A DNA stretch of 64,000 nucleotides from Neobacillus sp. DY30 (GTDB taxonomy: Bacteria; Bacillota; Bacilli; Bacillales; Cytobacillaceae): contig NZ_CP126093.1 of the NCBI RefSeq assembly GCF_030123065.1, positions 5,090,001 to 5,154,000 on the forward strand, written 5' to 3'. This document shows positions 37,784-46,789 of the stretch, one piece after another. A model generated the notes under the pieces. The model was given only the letters and a program-made list of their open reading frames with translations. It was not told the origin of the DNA and did no database searches. The first letter of the stretch is position 1. Each line of letters opens with the position of its first letter. Both the position numbers and the translations under genes were made by a program.

Positions 37784-38023
37784 CTAACACCATCCACCGT
37801 CATCACAATCCGTATATTTAGCGTCTGGCTGTTCCGTAACAGTTACATTTTGAAAAATCTTTCGCTGTTCTATTTCAAATTGTTGATCTAATTGAAAAGT
37901 CATGTCACCTGGTAACTGTATCTTTCCGATGGATGTGTTATCTAGAAATAATTCCATCTCACCGTTTTTCATCTTTCCAATAACTCGATCTGTCACATCA
38001 ACCTTTTGCTGCTTTAAAGTCAT
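37784..38023 (-). CDS. yusG: YusG-like small protein
   Basis: 79 aa, beta-rich, ending with KYTDCDDGGWC, a conserved C-terminal block with two Cys. Place between yusF and gcvH matches B. subtilis yusG (DUF2553). Function unknown. ATG at 38023 follows AAAGGAGC. Confidence 0.82.
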   Translation of the reverse strand: MTLKQQKVDVTDRVIGKMKNGEMELFLDNTSIGKIQLPGDMTFQLDQQFEIEQRKIFQNVTVTEQPDAKYTDCDDGGWC

Positions 38024-38100
38024 ACCAAGAGCTCCTTTTAATTAAAGTTTATTATAGTATCCCCTGGATTTAGAATATACTAGGTGCGAATTTTTCCCAT

Positions 38101-38130
38101 AAAAAAAACACCTTGAGAAACAAGGTGCTT
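38101..38130 (-). terminator. Terminator after gcvH
   Basis: CACCTTG and CAAGGTG arms with a 5-nt loop, followed by eight T on the minus strand. Confidence 0.85.
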
Positions 38131-38137
38131 ACGAAGA

Positions 38138-38521
38138 TTAATCTTCTTTAATCATTTCTTCATACTGTTCAGCAGTCATTAGGTTGTCCAATTCACTGCT
38201 ATTAGATGGCTCAATAACGATCATCCATGCTTTTTCATATGGAGATTCGTTAACGAATTCAGGGCTGTCATTTAAATCTTCGTTCACTTCTACAACCTTA
38301 CCGCTTATAGGTGCATATAGCTCTGAAACAGTTTTAACTGATTCAACACTTCCGAATGGCTGATCCGCTGTCACTTCATCTCCTACCTCTGGAAGTTCAA
38401 CGAAAACGATATCGCCTAATTCAGATTGAGCAAAATGAGTAATACCTACTCGAACCGTTTCCCCTTCAACTTTTACCCACTCATGTTCTTCAGAATAGCG
38501 CAATTCCTTTGGTGTAGTCAT
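38138..38521 (-). CDS. gcvH: Glycine cleavage system H protein
   Basis: 127 aa, lipoyl-carrying protein. The lipoylated Lys is in [17 protein letters not shown] near residue 63. In B. subtilis GcvH is also the entry point for lipoate relay to other enzymes; lipA, which builds the lipoyl group, is in the same window. ATG at 38521 is placed after GGAGGG; the ORF extension to 38536 overlaps that site. Confidence 0.97.
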   Translation of the reverse strand: MTTPKELRYSEEHEWVKVEGETVRVGITHFAQSELGDIVFVELPEVGDEVTADQPFGSVESVKTVSELYAPISGKVVEVNEDLNDSPEFVNESPYEKAWMIVIEPSNSSELDNLMTAEQYEEMIKED

Positions 38522-38598
38522 TACAAAACCCTCCATTATTTTCTGAGATTTAATGTGTTAATTTAATATTACCCTAATACCCTGCAGAACAGTAATGA

Positions 38599-38961
38599 TT
38601 ATGCTTTTTGCCACACATTCTCATACTCTTCTTCTTTAAAACCAACTGTCACTCTTTCACCGTCTGTTAATAATGGTCTTTTAATCAACATCCCATCTGA
38701 AGCTAACAGATCTAGCAGCTCATCTTCAGCAGCAGTGGGTATTTTATCCTTAATACCCAATTCACGATATTTTTGGCCGCTTGTATTAAAAAATTTCTTT
38801 AATTCAAGATTGCTCTTTTCGTAGATATCCTGAAGTTCAGCCCGTGATGGCGGCGTTTCAACAATATGTATTTCTTTGTAGGAAAGATGATGTTCATCTA
38901 GCCATTTCTTTGCCTTTCGGCATGTCCCGCATTTGGGATACCAGTAAAAAGTAAGAGACAA
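38599..38961 (-). CDS. yusI: ArsC/Spx-family protein YusI
   Basis: 120 aa. LTFYWYPKCGTCRKAKKWL at the N-terminus has the CxxC of the Spx/ArsC thioredoxin-like family. The LASDGMLIKRPLLTDGERVTVGF block is the family C-terminus. It is closer to YusI-type reductase-like proteins than to Spx. Start is TTG at 38961, 7 nt after AAGGAGGG. Confidence 0.9.
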   Translation of the reverse strand: MSLTFYWYPKCGTCRKAKKWLDEHHLSYKEIHIVETPPSRAELQDIYEKSNLELKKFFNTSGQKYRELGIKDKIPTAAEDELLDLLASDGMLIKRPLLTDGERVTVGFKEEEYENVWQKA

Positions 38962-39088
38962 CTGTCCACCCTCCTTGTAATTAACCACTGATGCATGTCA
39001 CTTGAATAGTAACACAACAGAAAAAAAAGTAAAAACGCTTCAGTTAAAATTTCGACTAATTCTGCAAAAATCCTGCTAACATATAGAA

Positions 39089-39130
39089 AAACTTTAGGCT
39101 CCTGCAAATCTGCGCGGGAGCCTAAAGTTT
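39089..39130 (-). terminator. Terminator of the fad operon
   Basis: 14-bp perfect arms at 39089-39102 and 39117-39130, followed by a T-rich tail on the minus strand. Confidence 0.85.
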
Positions 39131-39135
39131 ACTAA

Positions 39136-40920
39136 TTAAACGATATAGCGTTCTGCGGCAATTAGAACGTCGGCCGCTTCACGTTTCTTACCTATCACAT
39201 TGATCGGTGTATGGCGAGTTAATTTACGAAGAGCTGAAACGAGCATCCGAAGCGTATCTCCTTGTTCGGTCGCAACCAACGTTTCTTTCGCATGCTGCTC
39301 AATTTCATTGAAGGCTTCTTGACAGAAAATTTGTGTATAAAGAAGTTTTTGTTTGTTTTTCTCTATTCCCGTCTTGGCAATTGCCTTTTCAGTACGTAAC
39401 ACGACTGATTCCATTGCATAGGCATTAGAAACAATATCTGCAATATTTGATAAGATTTCTTGTTCTTTATCAAGTGCCTTACCGAATTTTTGTGCAGCTA
39501 AGCCGGCCGCAAGTAAGCCAATCTTCTTTGCATTGCTAACTAAATGTTTTTCTTGTGCAAACGGCTCATCACCTGGCTCTTCAGGCATTAACATCATGAT
39601 TTCTTCTTGTAGGGCCAGTGCTTTTTGGAATAATGGGAGCTCTCCTTTGAACGCCTTTTTAATATAAGTTCCTGGTACCAGGAGACGGTTAATTTCATTT
39701 GTACCTTCGAATATACGATTAATACGTGAATCACGGTATGCTCTTTCAATCGTATACTCTTGCATAAAGCCGTATCCACCATGAATTTGAACACCTTCAT
39801 CAACCACATAATCTAGGACTTCACTACAGAAGAATTTATTAACAGAACATTCAATGGCATATTCAGCAATCGAATTAGCCACTAATTTAATATCCTTTTG
39901 TTCTTCAGGTGTAAGTTTTCCTTGGTTTTCTTCGTACAATCCAATCGTACGGTAGACAGAGCTTTCCGCTGCATAAATTTTGGACGCCATTGTTCCAAAC
40001 TTTTCTTTTGTTAAATTGAACTGGGAGATTGGTGTGTTGAATTGTTTACGGCCGTTTGCATATTTAACAGCTAACTCAAATGCATTTTTAGAACCACCCA
40101 CACCTCCGACCGCTAACTTATAACGTCCGATGTTTAAGATATTGAAGGCTATGACGTGCCCTTTGCCGTATTCCCCTAATAGGTTTTCAACAGGAACCGG
40201 TACATCTTCTAGAATAAGTGTACGAGTAGAAGAACTCTTAATTCCCATCTTCTTCTCTTCAGCACCTGTAGAAACACCTGGAAAATCTCTTTCAACAATG
40301 AATGCCGTAAAGTGTTCACCATCAATCTTTGTATAGACAACAAATACATCAGCAAAACCAGCATTAGTAATCCACTGCTTTTCACCGTTAAGAATATAGT
40401 GAGTGCCTTCTGCATTTAATTTTGCTGTTGTTCTGGCACCAAGAGCATCAGAGCCAGATCCAGGTTCTGTTAGAGCGTACGCTGCAATTTTTTCACCAGA
40501 AGCAAGTGCTGGTAAATATTTTTTCTTTTGCTCTTCGTTTCCGAATAAAACGATTGGCAATGAGCCAATACCAACATGTGCGCCATAGGATAATGAAAAG
40601 CCGCCGGCCTTTGACATTTTTTCAGTTACAAGTGAGGAAGTTACTTTATCTAAACCTAGCCCTTCATACTCCTCAGGAACATCAGCTGCCAGTAGACCAA
40701 GGTCACCAGCCTGTTTTAAAAGTTTTACGGTGCGGTCAAATTCATGGTTTTCAAGATGTTCCAACTGTGGAAGGACTTCTTTTTCAATGAAGTCTTCGGC
40801 TGTTTTCGCAATCATTAATTGTTCTTCGTTAAAATCCTCAGGTGTTAAAATTCGGTCATAGGAAATATCATCGATTAAAAAGCTTCCGCCTTTAATAATT
40901 TTTTCAGTTTGCTGTGCCAT
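39136..40920 (-). CDS. fadE: Acyl-CoA dehydrogenase
   Basis: 594 aa, the long class with a C-terminal extension beyond the standard 380-aa core. ALTEPGSGSDA and WITNAGFADVF are flavin-site segments; the RIFEGTNEINRLLV region near residue 415 is the conserved C-terminal signature. It catalyses the first oxidation step of fatty-acid beta-oxidation. ATG at 40920 follows GGGGG. Last gene of the fadN-fadA-fadE operon, 22 bp after fadA. Confidence 0.95.
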   Translation of the reverse strand: MAQQTEKIIKGGSFLIDDISYDRILTPEDFNEEQLMIAKTAEDFIEKEVLPQLEHLENHEFDRTVKLLKQAGDLGLLAADVPEEYEGLGLDKVTSSLVTEKMSKAGGFSLSYGAHVGIGSLPIVLFGNEEQKKKYLPALASGEKIAAYALTEPGSGSDALGARTTAKLNAEGTHYILNGEKQWITNAGFADVFVVYTKIDGEHFTAFIVERDFPGVSTGAEEKKMGIKSSSTRTLILEDVPVPVENLLGEYGKGHVIAFNILNIGRYKLAVGGVGGSKNAFELAVKYANGRKQFNTPISQFNLTKEKFGTMASKIYAAESSVYRTIGLYEENQGKLTPEEQKDIKLVANSIAEYAIECSVNKFFCSEVLDYVVDEGVQIHGGYGFMQEYTIERAYRDSRINRIFEGTNEINRLLVPGTYIKKAFKGELPLFQKALALQEEIMMLMPEEPGDEPFAQEKHLVSNAKKIGLLAAGLAAQKFGKALDKEQEILSNIADIVSNAYAMESVVLRTEKAIAKTGIEKNKQKLLYTQIFCQEAFNEIEQHAKETLVATEQGDTLRMLVSALRKLTRHTPINVIGKKREAADVLIAAERYIV

Positions 40921-40942
40921 TATCATTTCCCCCTAATTTTTT

Positions 40943-42118
40943 TTAAAGAAGCTCAAATACTCCTGCAGCGCCCATTCCGCCGCCAATACACATGGTTACG
41001 ACGCCAAATTGCTGCTGTCGGCGTTTTAACTCGTGGATGAGGGTTAAGGTAAGCTTTGCACCTGTACATCCAAGTGGATGACCTAGGGCGATGGCGCCTC
41101 CATTTACGTTAACTTTTTCTTCATCCAATCCAAGCTCACGAATGACTTGGAGTGACTGTGATGCAAATGCTTCGTTTAACTCAAACAGGTTAATATCAGA
41201 CATTTCCAATCCAGCTAGTTTCACTGCTTTTGGTACTGCTACTACAGGCCCTACTCCCATAATTTCTGGCGGTACACCACCGACGGCAAATGATCTGAAT
41301 TTAGCCAATGGCTTTAGCCCAAGTGATTCTGCTTTTTCACGATCCATAATCATTAAGGCTGCAGCCCCATCACTTGTCTGCGAGGCATTCCCTGCAGTTA
41401 CGGAACCCGTCACAGAAAAGGCTGGGCGGAGTTTTGCCAGCGATTGTACGTTTGTATCAGGACGAACGCCTTCATCTTGCGAAAACTGGACCGTTCTTTC
41501 AACAAGTTTATTGTCTTTTCCAACAGTACGGACAGTGACATCAACAGAAACGATTTCGTCTATAAACTTTCCTTCTTGTATGGCTTTTGCCGCCTTCTGA
41601 TGACTTCGAACTGCAAATGCATCTTGATCCTCACGAGAAATACCATATTTCTTGGCTACTTCTTCCGCTGTATGACCCATTCCCATATAATATTCCGGAG
41701 CAGTTTCTGCTAACTTTACATTGGGACGTATTACATGCCCTGCCATCGGAATCAAACTCATTGACTCGGCTCCGCCTGCAATTGCAGTATCAGTGTGTCC
41801 CAGCATGATTCCTTGAGCTGCATAGGCAATTGCTTGGAGTCCAGATGAACAAAAACGATTAACAGTAATGGCTGGTACAGTGTGCGGCAGGCCTGCTAAA
41901 GCACCAATATTACGGGCCATGTTGTTACCTTGCTCTGCTTCAGGCATTGCGCATCCTATGATTAAATCATCGATATTTCCTTCATAGTTACCCGCACGCT
42001 TTAATGTTTCCTTTACAACCAATGCTCCCAAATCATCAGGGCGAACATGGGCAAGCGTTCCTTTCTTTGCTTTACCTACCGGGGTCCGAGCTCCGGCTAC
42101 GATTACCGCTTCTCTCAT
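40943..42118 (-). CDS. fadA: Acetyl-CoA C-acyltransferase (3-ketoacyl-CoA thiolase)
   Basis: 391 aa. The nucleophilic Cys is in NRFCSSGLQAIAYAAQ (near residue 90), the catalytic His in NGGAIALGHPLG (near residue 350), and the second Cys in TMCIGGGMG. It performs thiolytic release of acetyl-CoA at the end of each beta-oxidation round. Confidence 0.96.
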   Translation of the reverse strand: MREAVIVAGARTPVGKAKKGTLAHVRPDDLGALVVKETLKRAGNYEGNIDDLIIGCAMPEAEQGNNMARNIGALAGLPHTVPAITVNRFCSSGLQAIAYAAQGIMLGHTDTAIAGGAESMSLIPMAGHVIRPNVKLAETAPEYYMGMGHTAEEVAKKYGISREDQDAFAVRSHQKAAKAIQEGKFIDEIVSVDVTVRTVGKDNKLVERTVQFSQDEGVRPDTNVQSLAKLRPAFSVTGSVTAGNASQTSDGAAALMIMDREKAESLGLKPLAKFRSFAVGGVPPEIMGVGPVVAVPKAVKLAGLEMSDINLFELNEAFASQSLQVIRELGLDEEKVNVNGGAIALGHPLGCTGAKLTLTLIHELKRRQQQFGVVTMCIGGGMGAAGVFELL

Positions 42119-42154
42119 TTCATTCCCTCTCTTTCCTAATAAAATAGAAATCTA

Positions 42155-44542
42155 TTAATTTCTCAAGGGCTTACCTTTTACCAGCATGTGCTGCATACGC
42201 TGCTGCGTTTTACCTTCTCTTATTAAACTTAAAAATGCTTCTCTTTCTAAGTCCAATAGGTACTGTTCATCTACTTCTGTACCATATGGGACTTTACCGC
42301 CAGCAATCACATAGGCGACCTTTTTTGCAATCTTCAAATCATGTTCTGAAATATATCCTGATAAAAACATTGATTGCGCCCCTAGTAACAGTGTTGCGTA
42401 ACCTGTTTCACCCACTACCGGTACTTTTCTGCGGGCTTTTTGTACATATCCCTGCTCATGCAACGCTAAGACAGCCTGCTTTGCGTCGTAAATCAGGTGA
42501 TCACCGTTCACACTAATTCCGTCGGCTAAGCCTAAGAAATTGTTCTCACGTGCTTCTGCACCTGAAGTAGATACCTTTGCCATCGCAATCGTTTCAAACA
42601 CTTTATTTGCAACAGCTTGAAGGTCAATTTGTACGCCATTAGGCAGTCCTTCTAAGTGCTTAATATATAACTCTTTATTACCACCGCCGCCAGGCAGTAA
42701 TCCTACTCCGACTTCAACCAGACCCATATAGGTCTCTGCAGAAGCTTGGATGTGCGCAGCAGGTAAACAAACCTCAGCTCCGCCGCCAAGTGTCATCGCA
42801 AATGGTGCTGCAACCACTGGTTTTGCGCTATATTTAATCTTCATCATCGCATTTTGGAATTGACGAACGACCATTTCAAGCTCATAAATATTGTCATCCT
42901 GTGCTTCCATCAACATCATGGCTAGGTTGGCACCAACACAGAAGTTCTTGCCTTGATTTCCGATTACTAGACCTTTGTAATTCTTCTCAACCTCATCAAT
43001 TGCAAAATTAATCATTTGTATAATATCAAGGCCAATGGCATTATTTGGAGAGTGAAATTCTAAAAGAGCGACTCCGTCACCCAAATCGATTAAGCTGGCA
43101 CCGCTATTTTTTTTAATAACACCGCTTTGTTTTTTTATTTTTTTCAAGTCAATTGCTTTTGGATTCCTTTCAACTAAGCGGTATTCACCATTGTTATAAA
43201 AGAAACGTTCTCCATTTTCCTCAATATAGAAAGATGAATGCCCCTTAGAAAGCAACTCTGTTATCCAAACAGGAATTTCCAGCCCGCTTTCCTTCATTTT
43301 CTCGACTGACTTTTCTAACCCAATCGCATCCCAAGTTTCAAAAGGACCCATTTCCCAGCCGAAACCCCATTTCATGGCTCGGTCAATGTCCACCACACTG
43401 TCAGCAATTTCTCCTAAAAGCTGTGCTGAGTATACTAAAACCGGACTAAAGATGTTCCACAGTAACTCACCTGCTCGATCATTCGAGTATATAAGCGCTT
43501 TCAATTTATTAGCAGTGCCTTTTTCCTGCTTGCTCATTTCTGTTGCTGCAGTTGAAAGCTTTTTACGAGGAATGTATTCTAACGTATCAGGGTCAAGTTC
43601 AAGAATTTCTTTCCCTTTTTTCAAAAAGAAGCCTTGACCAGATTTACTGCCCAGCCAGCCTTTTTCAAGCATTTTTCTCATAAATGCTGGGACTTCAAAT
43701 ACTTCCTTTTCTTTTCCGGATACTTTTTCATAAACATTGCCTGCCACATGTGCGAATGTATCCAGCCCAACAACATCTAACGTACGGAAGGTTGCGCTAG
43801 AAGGGCGGCCGACTAATGGACCCGTAACTGAATCAACTTCCCCAACACTATAACCGCCTTTTAGCATTTCTTGGACAGTAATAAGGAGACCATAAGTGCC
43901 AATCCGGTTGGCAATAAAGTTCGGGGTATCCTTTGCAAGTACCACACCTTTTCCTAAAACATCTTCGCCAAATGTTTTCATGAATGAAATGACTTCTTGA
44001 CTCGTATATTGTGTAGGGATCACTTCAAGTAATTTTAAGTATCGCGGCGGGTTAAAGAAGTGGGTGCCAAGGAAATGCTTCTTAAAATCCTCTGACCTTC
44101 CTTCTGCCATTGCTTCAACAGATATCCCTGATGTATTTGAACTGATAATGCTTCCAGGTTTTCTGTACTGTTCTACTTTTTCAAATACTTGTTTCTTAAC
44201 ATTGAGATTCTCAACGACAACCTCAATTACCCAGTCCACATCTTTTAATTTAGTTAGGTCATCCTCTAAATTTCCTGCTTCAATTAGCGCCAAGTTCTTT
44301 TTAACCGCTAAAGGTGCTGGTTTTTGTTTTAGTAATTTTTGGATCGATTGGCTGCTAATGCGATTACGCACCTGTTGATCTTCTAACGTAAGGCCTTTTG
44401 CTTTTTCGTCGTCGGTTAACTCCCGAGGCACAATATCCAATAATAATGTCGGTATACCGATGTTTGCTAGATGAGCGGCAATCCCCGATCCCATTACTCC
44501 AGAACCTAGAACAGCTGCCTTTTTAATAAGTTGGTTCAACAT
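42155..44542 (-). CDS. fadN: 3-hydroxyacyl-CoA dehydrogenase / enoyl-CoA hydratase fusion
   Basis: 795 aa. N-terminal NAD-binding fold AVLGSGVMGSGIAAHLANIG, then 3-hydroxyacyl-CoA dehydrogenase core (HFFNPPRYLKLLEVIP, KDTPNFIANRIG), and a C-terminal crotonase domain (LLEFHSPNNAIGLDII, GGGAEVCLPAAH). It performs the hydration and second oxidation steps. ATG at 44542 follows GGGGGAG; the extension to 44578 is within the operator region. First gene of fadN-fadA-fadE. Confidence 0.95.
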   Translation of the reverse strand: MLNQLIKKAAVLGSGVMGSGIAAHLANIGIPTLLLDIVPRELTDDEKAKGLTLEDQQVRNRISSQSIQKLLKQKPAPLAVKKNLALIEAGNLEDDLTKLKDVDWVIEVVVENLNVKKQVFEKVEQYRKPGSIISSNTSGISVEAMAEGRSEDFKKHFLGTHFFNPPRYLKLLEVIPTQYTSQEVISFMKTFGEDVLGKGVVLAKDTPNFIANRIGTYGLLITVQEMLKGGYSVGEVDSVTGPLVGRPSSATFRTLDVVGLDTFAHVAGNVYEKVSGKEKEVFEVPAFMRKMLEKGWLGSKSGQGFFLKKGKEILELDPDTLEYIPRKKLSTAATEMSKQEKGTANKLKALIYSNDRAGELLWNIFSPVLVYSAQLLGEIADSVVDIDRAMKWGFGWEMGPFETWDAIGLEKSVEKMKESGLEIPVWITELLSKGHSSFYIEENGERFFYNNGEYRLVERNPKAIDLKKIKKQSGVIKKNSGASLIDLGDGVALLEFHSPNNAIGLDIIQMINFAIDEVEKNYKGLVIGNQGKNFCVGANLAMMLMEAQDDNIYELEMVVRQFQNAMMKIKYSAKPVVAAPFAMTLGGGAEVCLPAAHIQASAETYMGLVEVGVGLLPGGGGNKELYIKHLEGLPNGVQIDLQAVANKVFETIAMAKVSTSGAEARENNFLGLADGISVNGDHLIYDAKQAVLALHEQGYVQKARRKVPVVGETGYATLLLGAQSMFLSGYISEHDLKIAKKVAYVIAGGKVPYGTEVDEQYLLDLEREAFLSLIREGKTQQRMQHMLVKGKPLRN

Positions 44543-44563
44543 TGTCTCCCCCTTTACACACTT

Positions 44564-44581
44564 TGAATGAATACTCATTCA
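44564..44581 (-). promoter_or_regulatory. FadR-type operator of the fad operon
   Basis: Perfect palindrome TGAATGAATACTCATTCA, matching the known B. subtilis FadR (TetR family) box TGAATGANTANTCATTCA. It lies 22 bp before fadN. A further half-site (AATGAATGAG) lies near 44606. Confidence 0.9.
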
Positions 44582-44629
44582 TTTTTTAGCCAAAAAAAAT
44601 TCACAAATGAATGAGTTCTGCTAATTATT

Positions 44630-44658
44630 ACTATAGAATATTTTAAAAATTTGCGCAA
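44630..44658 (-). promoter_or_regulatory. Sigma-A-type promoter of the fad operon
   Basis: On the minus strand TTGCGC, a 17-bp spacer and TATAGT. The FadR box is downstream of the start site, as expected for repression. Confidence 0.65.
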
Positions 44659-44761
44659 TAAATAATAGCTGAAAATACCAAATTTTTTTATAAATTATCT
44701 TTTCCTATCCTCTTTACATAAAAAAGTCGAATTGGGCATCCTAAAAACGAGGTGATAATTC

Positions 44762-44893
44762 ATGGGTAAAATGAAGAAAAACCCATCCAAAGCAGGCGTT
44801 AGCGCTGCTAGCGTACAAGGGAACGCAGGTCCTGGCGGGGAACGGTCACAAAAAGACAAAGTTAACAGCCAAAATAATCAGTTTAAAAGATAA
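44762..44893 (+). CDS. YuzL-like / SASP-like small protein
   Basis: 43 aa, basic and hydrophilic: MGKMKKNPSKAGVSAASVQG followed by a Gly/Gln/Asn-rich tail ending NNQFKR. The composition resembles small YuzL-type and minor acid-soluble spore proteins of Bacillus; I lean towards YuzL from memory. ATG at 44762 follows GAGGTGAT, and a terminator-like hairpin follows at 44931. Too short for most ORF filters. Confidence 0.7.
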   Translation: MGKMKKNPSKAGVSAASVQGNAGPGGERSQKDKVNSQNNQFKR

Positions 44894-44925
44894 GAACCCG
44901 CTTGCAGATAACTTGCTGAGAAATG

Positions 44926-44960
44926 TAAAAAAGCAGGCTGCATATATTCAGCCTGCTTGA
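44926..44960. terminator. Bidirectional terminator after glnA and the YuzL-like gene
   Basis: 10-bp perfect arms AAGCAGGCTG and CAGCCTGCTT between convergent genes; six T on the minus strand. Confidence 0.85.
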
Positions 44961-44971
44961 ATTCGTTTTTA

Positions 44972-46336
44972 TTAGAACTTAGCTTGGTAGTTTTCAATTT
45001 CCCATGCATGAACAGCTGTGCGGTAACTATCCCATTCTGCTTTCTTCGCAGATACGAACTCATCATAAACATGGTTCCCTAATGTATTACGTCCAATCTC
45101 TCCATCCTCTAGTTCCTTCACCGCTGCAGCTAAACTGCCAGGAAGGCTTTCAATACCTAATTCACCACGTCGCTCTTCGGTCATATGGAAAATATCTTCA
45201 TTAATTGGGAACGGCACTTCTAATCCTTTTTCAATTCCATCCAATCCAGCAGATGCGATTACTGCAAAGGTTAGGTATGGATTGGCAGATGGATCAGGAC
45301 ATCTCAGTTCAACACGTGTAGCCAACCCTTTTTTTGCTGGGATTCGAATTAATGCGGAACGGTTTGATGCGCTCCATGCGATATAACAAGGCGCCTCATA
45401 TCCAGGCACTAAACGCTTATAAGAGTTTACAAGCGGATTGGTGATAGCCGTAAAACTCTTTACATTTTCAAGTAGTCCTGCAATAAATTGATACGCTTCA
45501 TTCGAAAGTTGCAGATCATCAGCCGGATCAAAGAAGGCATTTTCATTTCCTTTAAAGAAAGACATGTTGACATGCATTCCAGAACCGTTTATCCCAAATA
45601 CCGGTTTAGGCATAAACGTTGCATGCAATCCATATTTCTTTGCAATGGTTTTTACTACCCACTTATATGTAGTGGAAAGATCTGCTGCACCTAGAGCATC
45701 AGCATACTTAAAGTTAATTTCGTGTTGTCCCTCAGCAACTTCATGGTGAGATGCTTCAATAGTGAATCCCATCGCCTTTAACGCACGGTAAATTTCTAAT
45801 CGAACACGCTCCCCAAGATCTTTAGGTGAAGGTTCAAAATATCCAGCCTTGTCACTTAGTTCCTGTGTTGGATATCCATTTTCGTCCGTTTTAAACAGGA
45901 AAAATTCCAGCTCAGGACCTACAGAAATGGTGTATCCTTTATCTGCAGCACGTTCCACAGTTTTCTTTAAAACATTTCTTGTGTCACCTTCAAACCACGA
46001 TCCATCAGGGTTTTTAACGGAACATAAAAAACGTGCTTCTGAATATCCCTCTTCGACTGTCCATGGTAAAACGGAGAATGTTGTTAAGTCTGGCTGCAGG
46101 TATAAATCAGATTTATTTATTGGTGAAAATCCTTTAATAGATGAGCCATCGAACATCATTTTTCCTTCTACTACATCTTCCAATTGCTCACTTGTTACAG
46201 TTACATGTTTTAAGATTCCTTCAATATCCACAAATTGTAAGTGTAAAAGTTCTACACATTTATTATTTATTACGTCTTTAATTTGTTGTACTAGTTCAGT
46301 TTGATCTTTAACTTCTGATAGAATAGCTTCAGCCAT
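44972..46336 (-). CDS. glnA: Type I glutamine synthetase, not adjacent to glnR
   Basis: 454 aa. Active-site blocks are FDGSSIKGF, GPELEFFLF, ASHHEVAEGQHEINFKY, NGSGMHVNMS, NSYKRLVPGYEAPCY (flap Glu) and RIPAKKG, so catalysis is plausible. It lacks the adenylylation-type insert. The position equivalent to B. subtilis Arg62, needed for glutamine feedback inhibition, is Pro72 (GFSPINKSDLYL). The first 10 residues are an N-terminal extension relative to B. subtilis GlnA. ATG at 46336 follows GGGAGGAG. Expression is likely set by the GlnR/TnrA-type operator directly upstream. Probably a second glutamine synthetase of the genome, which cannot be confirmed here. Confidence 0.93.
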   Translation of the reverse strand: MAEAILSEVKDQTELVQQIKDVINNKCVELLHLQFVDIEGILKHVTVTSEQLEDVVEGKMMFDGSSIKGFSPINKSDLYLQPDLTTFSVLPWTVEEGYSEARFLCSVKNPDGSWFEGDTRNVLKKTVERAADKGYTISVGPELEFFLFKTDENGYPTQELSDKAGYFEPSPKDLGERVRLEIYRALKAMGFTIEASHHEVAEGQHEINFKYADALGAADLSTTYKWVVKTIAKKYGLHATFMPKPVFGINGSGMHVNMSFFKGNENAFFDPADDLQLSNEAYQFIAGLLENVKSFTAITNPLVNSYKRLVPGYEAPCYIAWSASNRSALIRIPAKKGLATRVELRCPDPSANPYLTFAVIASAGLDGIEKGLEVPFPINEDIFHMTEERRGELGIESLPGSLAAAVKELEDGEIGRNTLGNHVYDEFVSAKKAEWDSYRTAVHAWEIENYQAKF

Positions 46337-46358
46337 GTTATTTCTCCTCCCGTTTTCA

Positions 46359-46375
46359 TGTTACGTTTCCTAACA
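46359..46375 (-). promoter_or_regulatory. GlnR/TnrA-type operator of glnA
   Basis: TGTTACGTTTCCTAACA matches the consensus TGTNA-N7-TNACA perfectly. It lies just downstream of the -10 box, a position suited to repression. Confidence 0.85.
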
Positions 46376-46383
46376 TTGAGTTT

Positions 46384-46412
46384 ATTATAGTGTGAAAAAT
46401 TATTTTTGACAA
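46384..46412 (-). promoter_or_regulatory. Sigma-A promoter of glnA
   Basis: On the minus strand TTGTCA, a 17-bp spacer and a perfect TATAAT. The downstream operator would overlap the transcription start. Confidence 0.88.
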
Positions 46413-46454
46413 TATGTTTTATTAAATTTTTCGAATATTTTATGCATATAAAAA

Positions 46455-46468
46455 AGAAAGCGTTTTCT
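46455..46468. promoter_or_regulatory. cre-like site upstream of glnA
   Basis: AGAAAGCGTTTTCT is a near-palindrome matching the CcpA cre core TGAAARCGNTTTCA except at both outer bases. It lies about 45 bp upstream of the glnA -35 box; it could also belong to the yusU 3' region. Confidence 0.4.
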
Positions 46469-46480
46469 AAAATTGCATAT

Positions 46481-46512
46481 AAAAAAGGCCACCTCGTATA
46501 AAAAGGTGACCT
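46481..46512 (-). terminator. Terminator after yusU
   Basis: AGGCCACCT and AGGTGACCT arms (one mismatch) followed by six T on the minus strand. Confidence 0.8.
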
Positions 46513-46543
46513 AAGGAAGCATAATTATTCATTTATCTGAATA

Positions 46544-46789
46544 TCACTTTCCCTGTCTATGCTGTTCATTCAGCAATTTAATTTCATTAATAATTGTTTT
46601 CATTTCTTCCTTTGCCTCTGGATATCGTTCATTCCAGTGCTTTGCTAAGGCTGGCATTGATTTCGCAATATGTGTATACAGAGCCCACACTTTTACCTTT
46701 TCCGTTACCTCCTCACTGGATTCACCGACGAGCAAGTCACTATATTTTTCAAGTAGCGCTTGGAACTGCTCCACAAATACTTTCTCCAT
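46544..46789 (-). CDS. yusU: YusU-like small protein (DUF2573)
   Basis: 81 aa, mostly helical, with KYSDLLVGESSEEVTEKVKVWALYTHI and AKHWNERYPEAKEEMK, as in B. subtilis YusU, which also neighbours the siderophore ATPase yusV. Function unknown. ATG at 46789 follows GGAG by 9 nt. It starts inside the 3' end of the FhuF-like gene, overlapping by 41 bp. Confidence 0.85.
   Translation of the reverse strand: MEKVFVEQFQALLEKYSDLLVGESSEEVTEKVKVWALYTHIAKSMPALAKHWNERYPEAKEEMKTIINEIKLLNEQHRQGK

Noticed and set aside
42235-42516. Plus-strand ORFs within fadN, fadA, fadE and glnA
   Set aside because: They are antisense shadows of genes with clear domain motifs.
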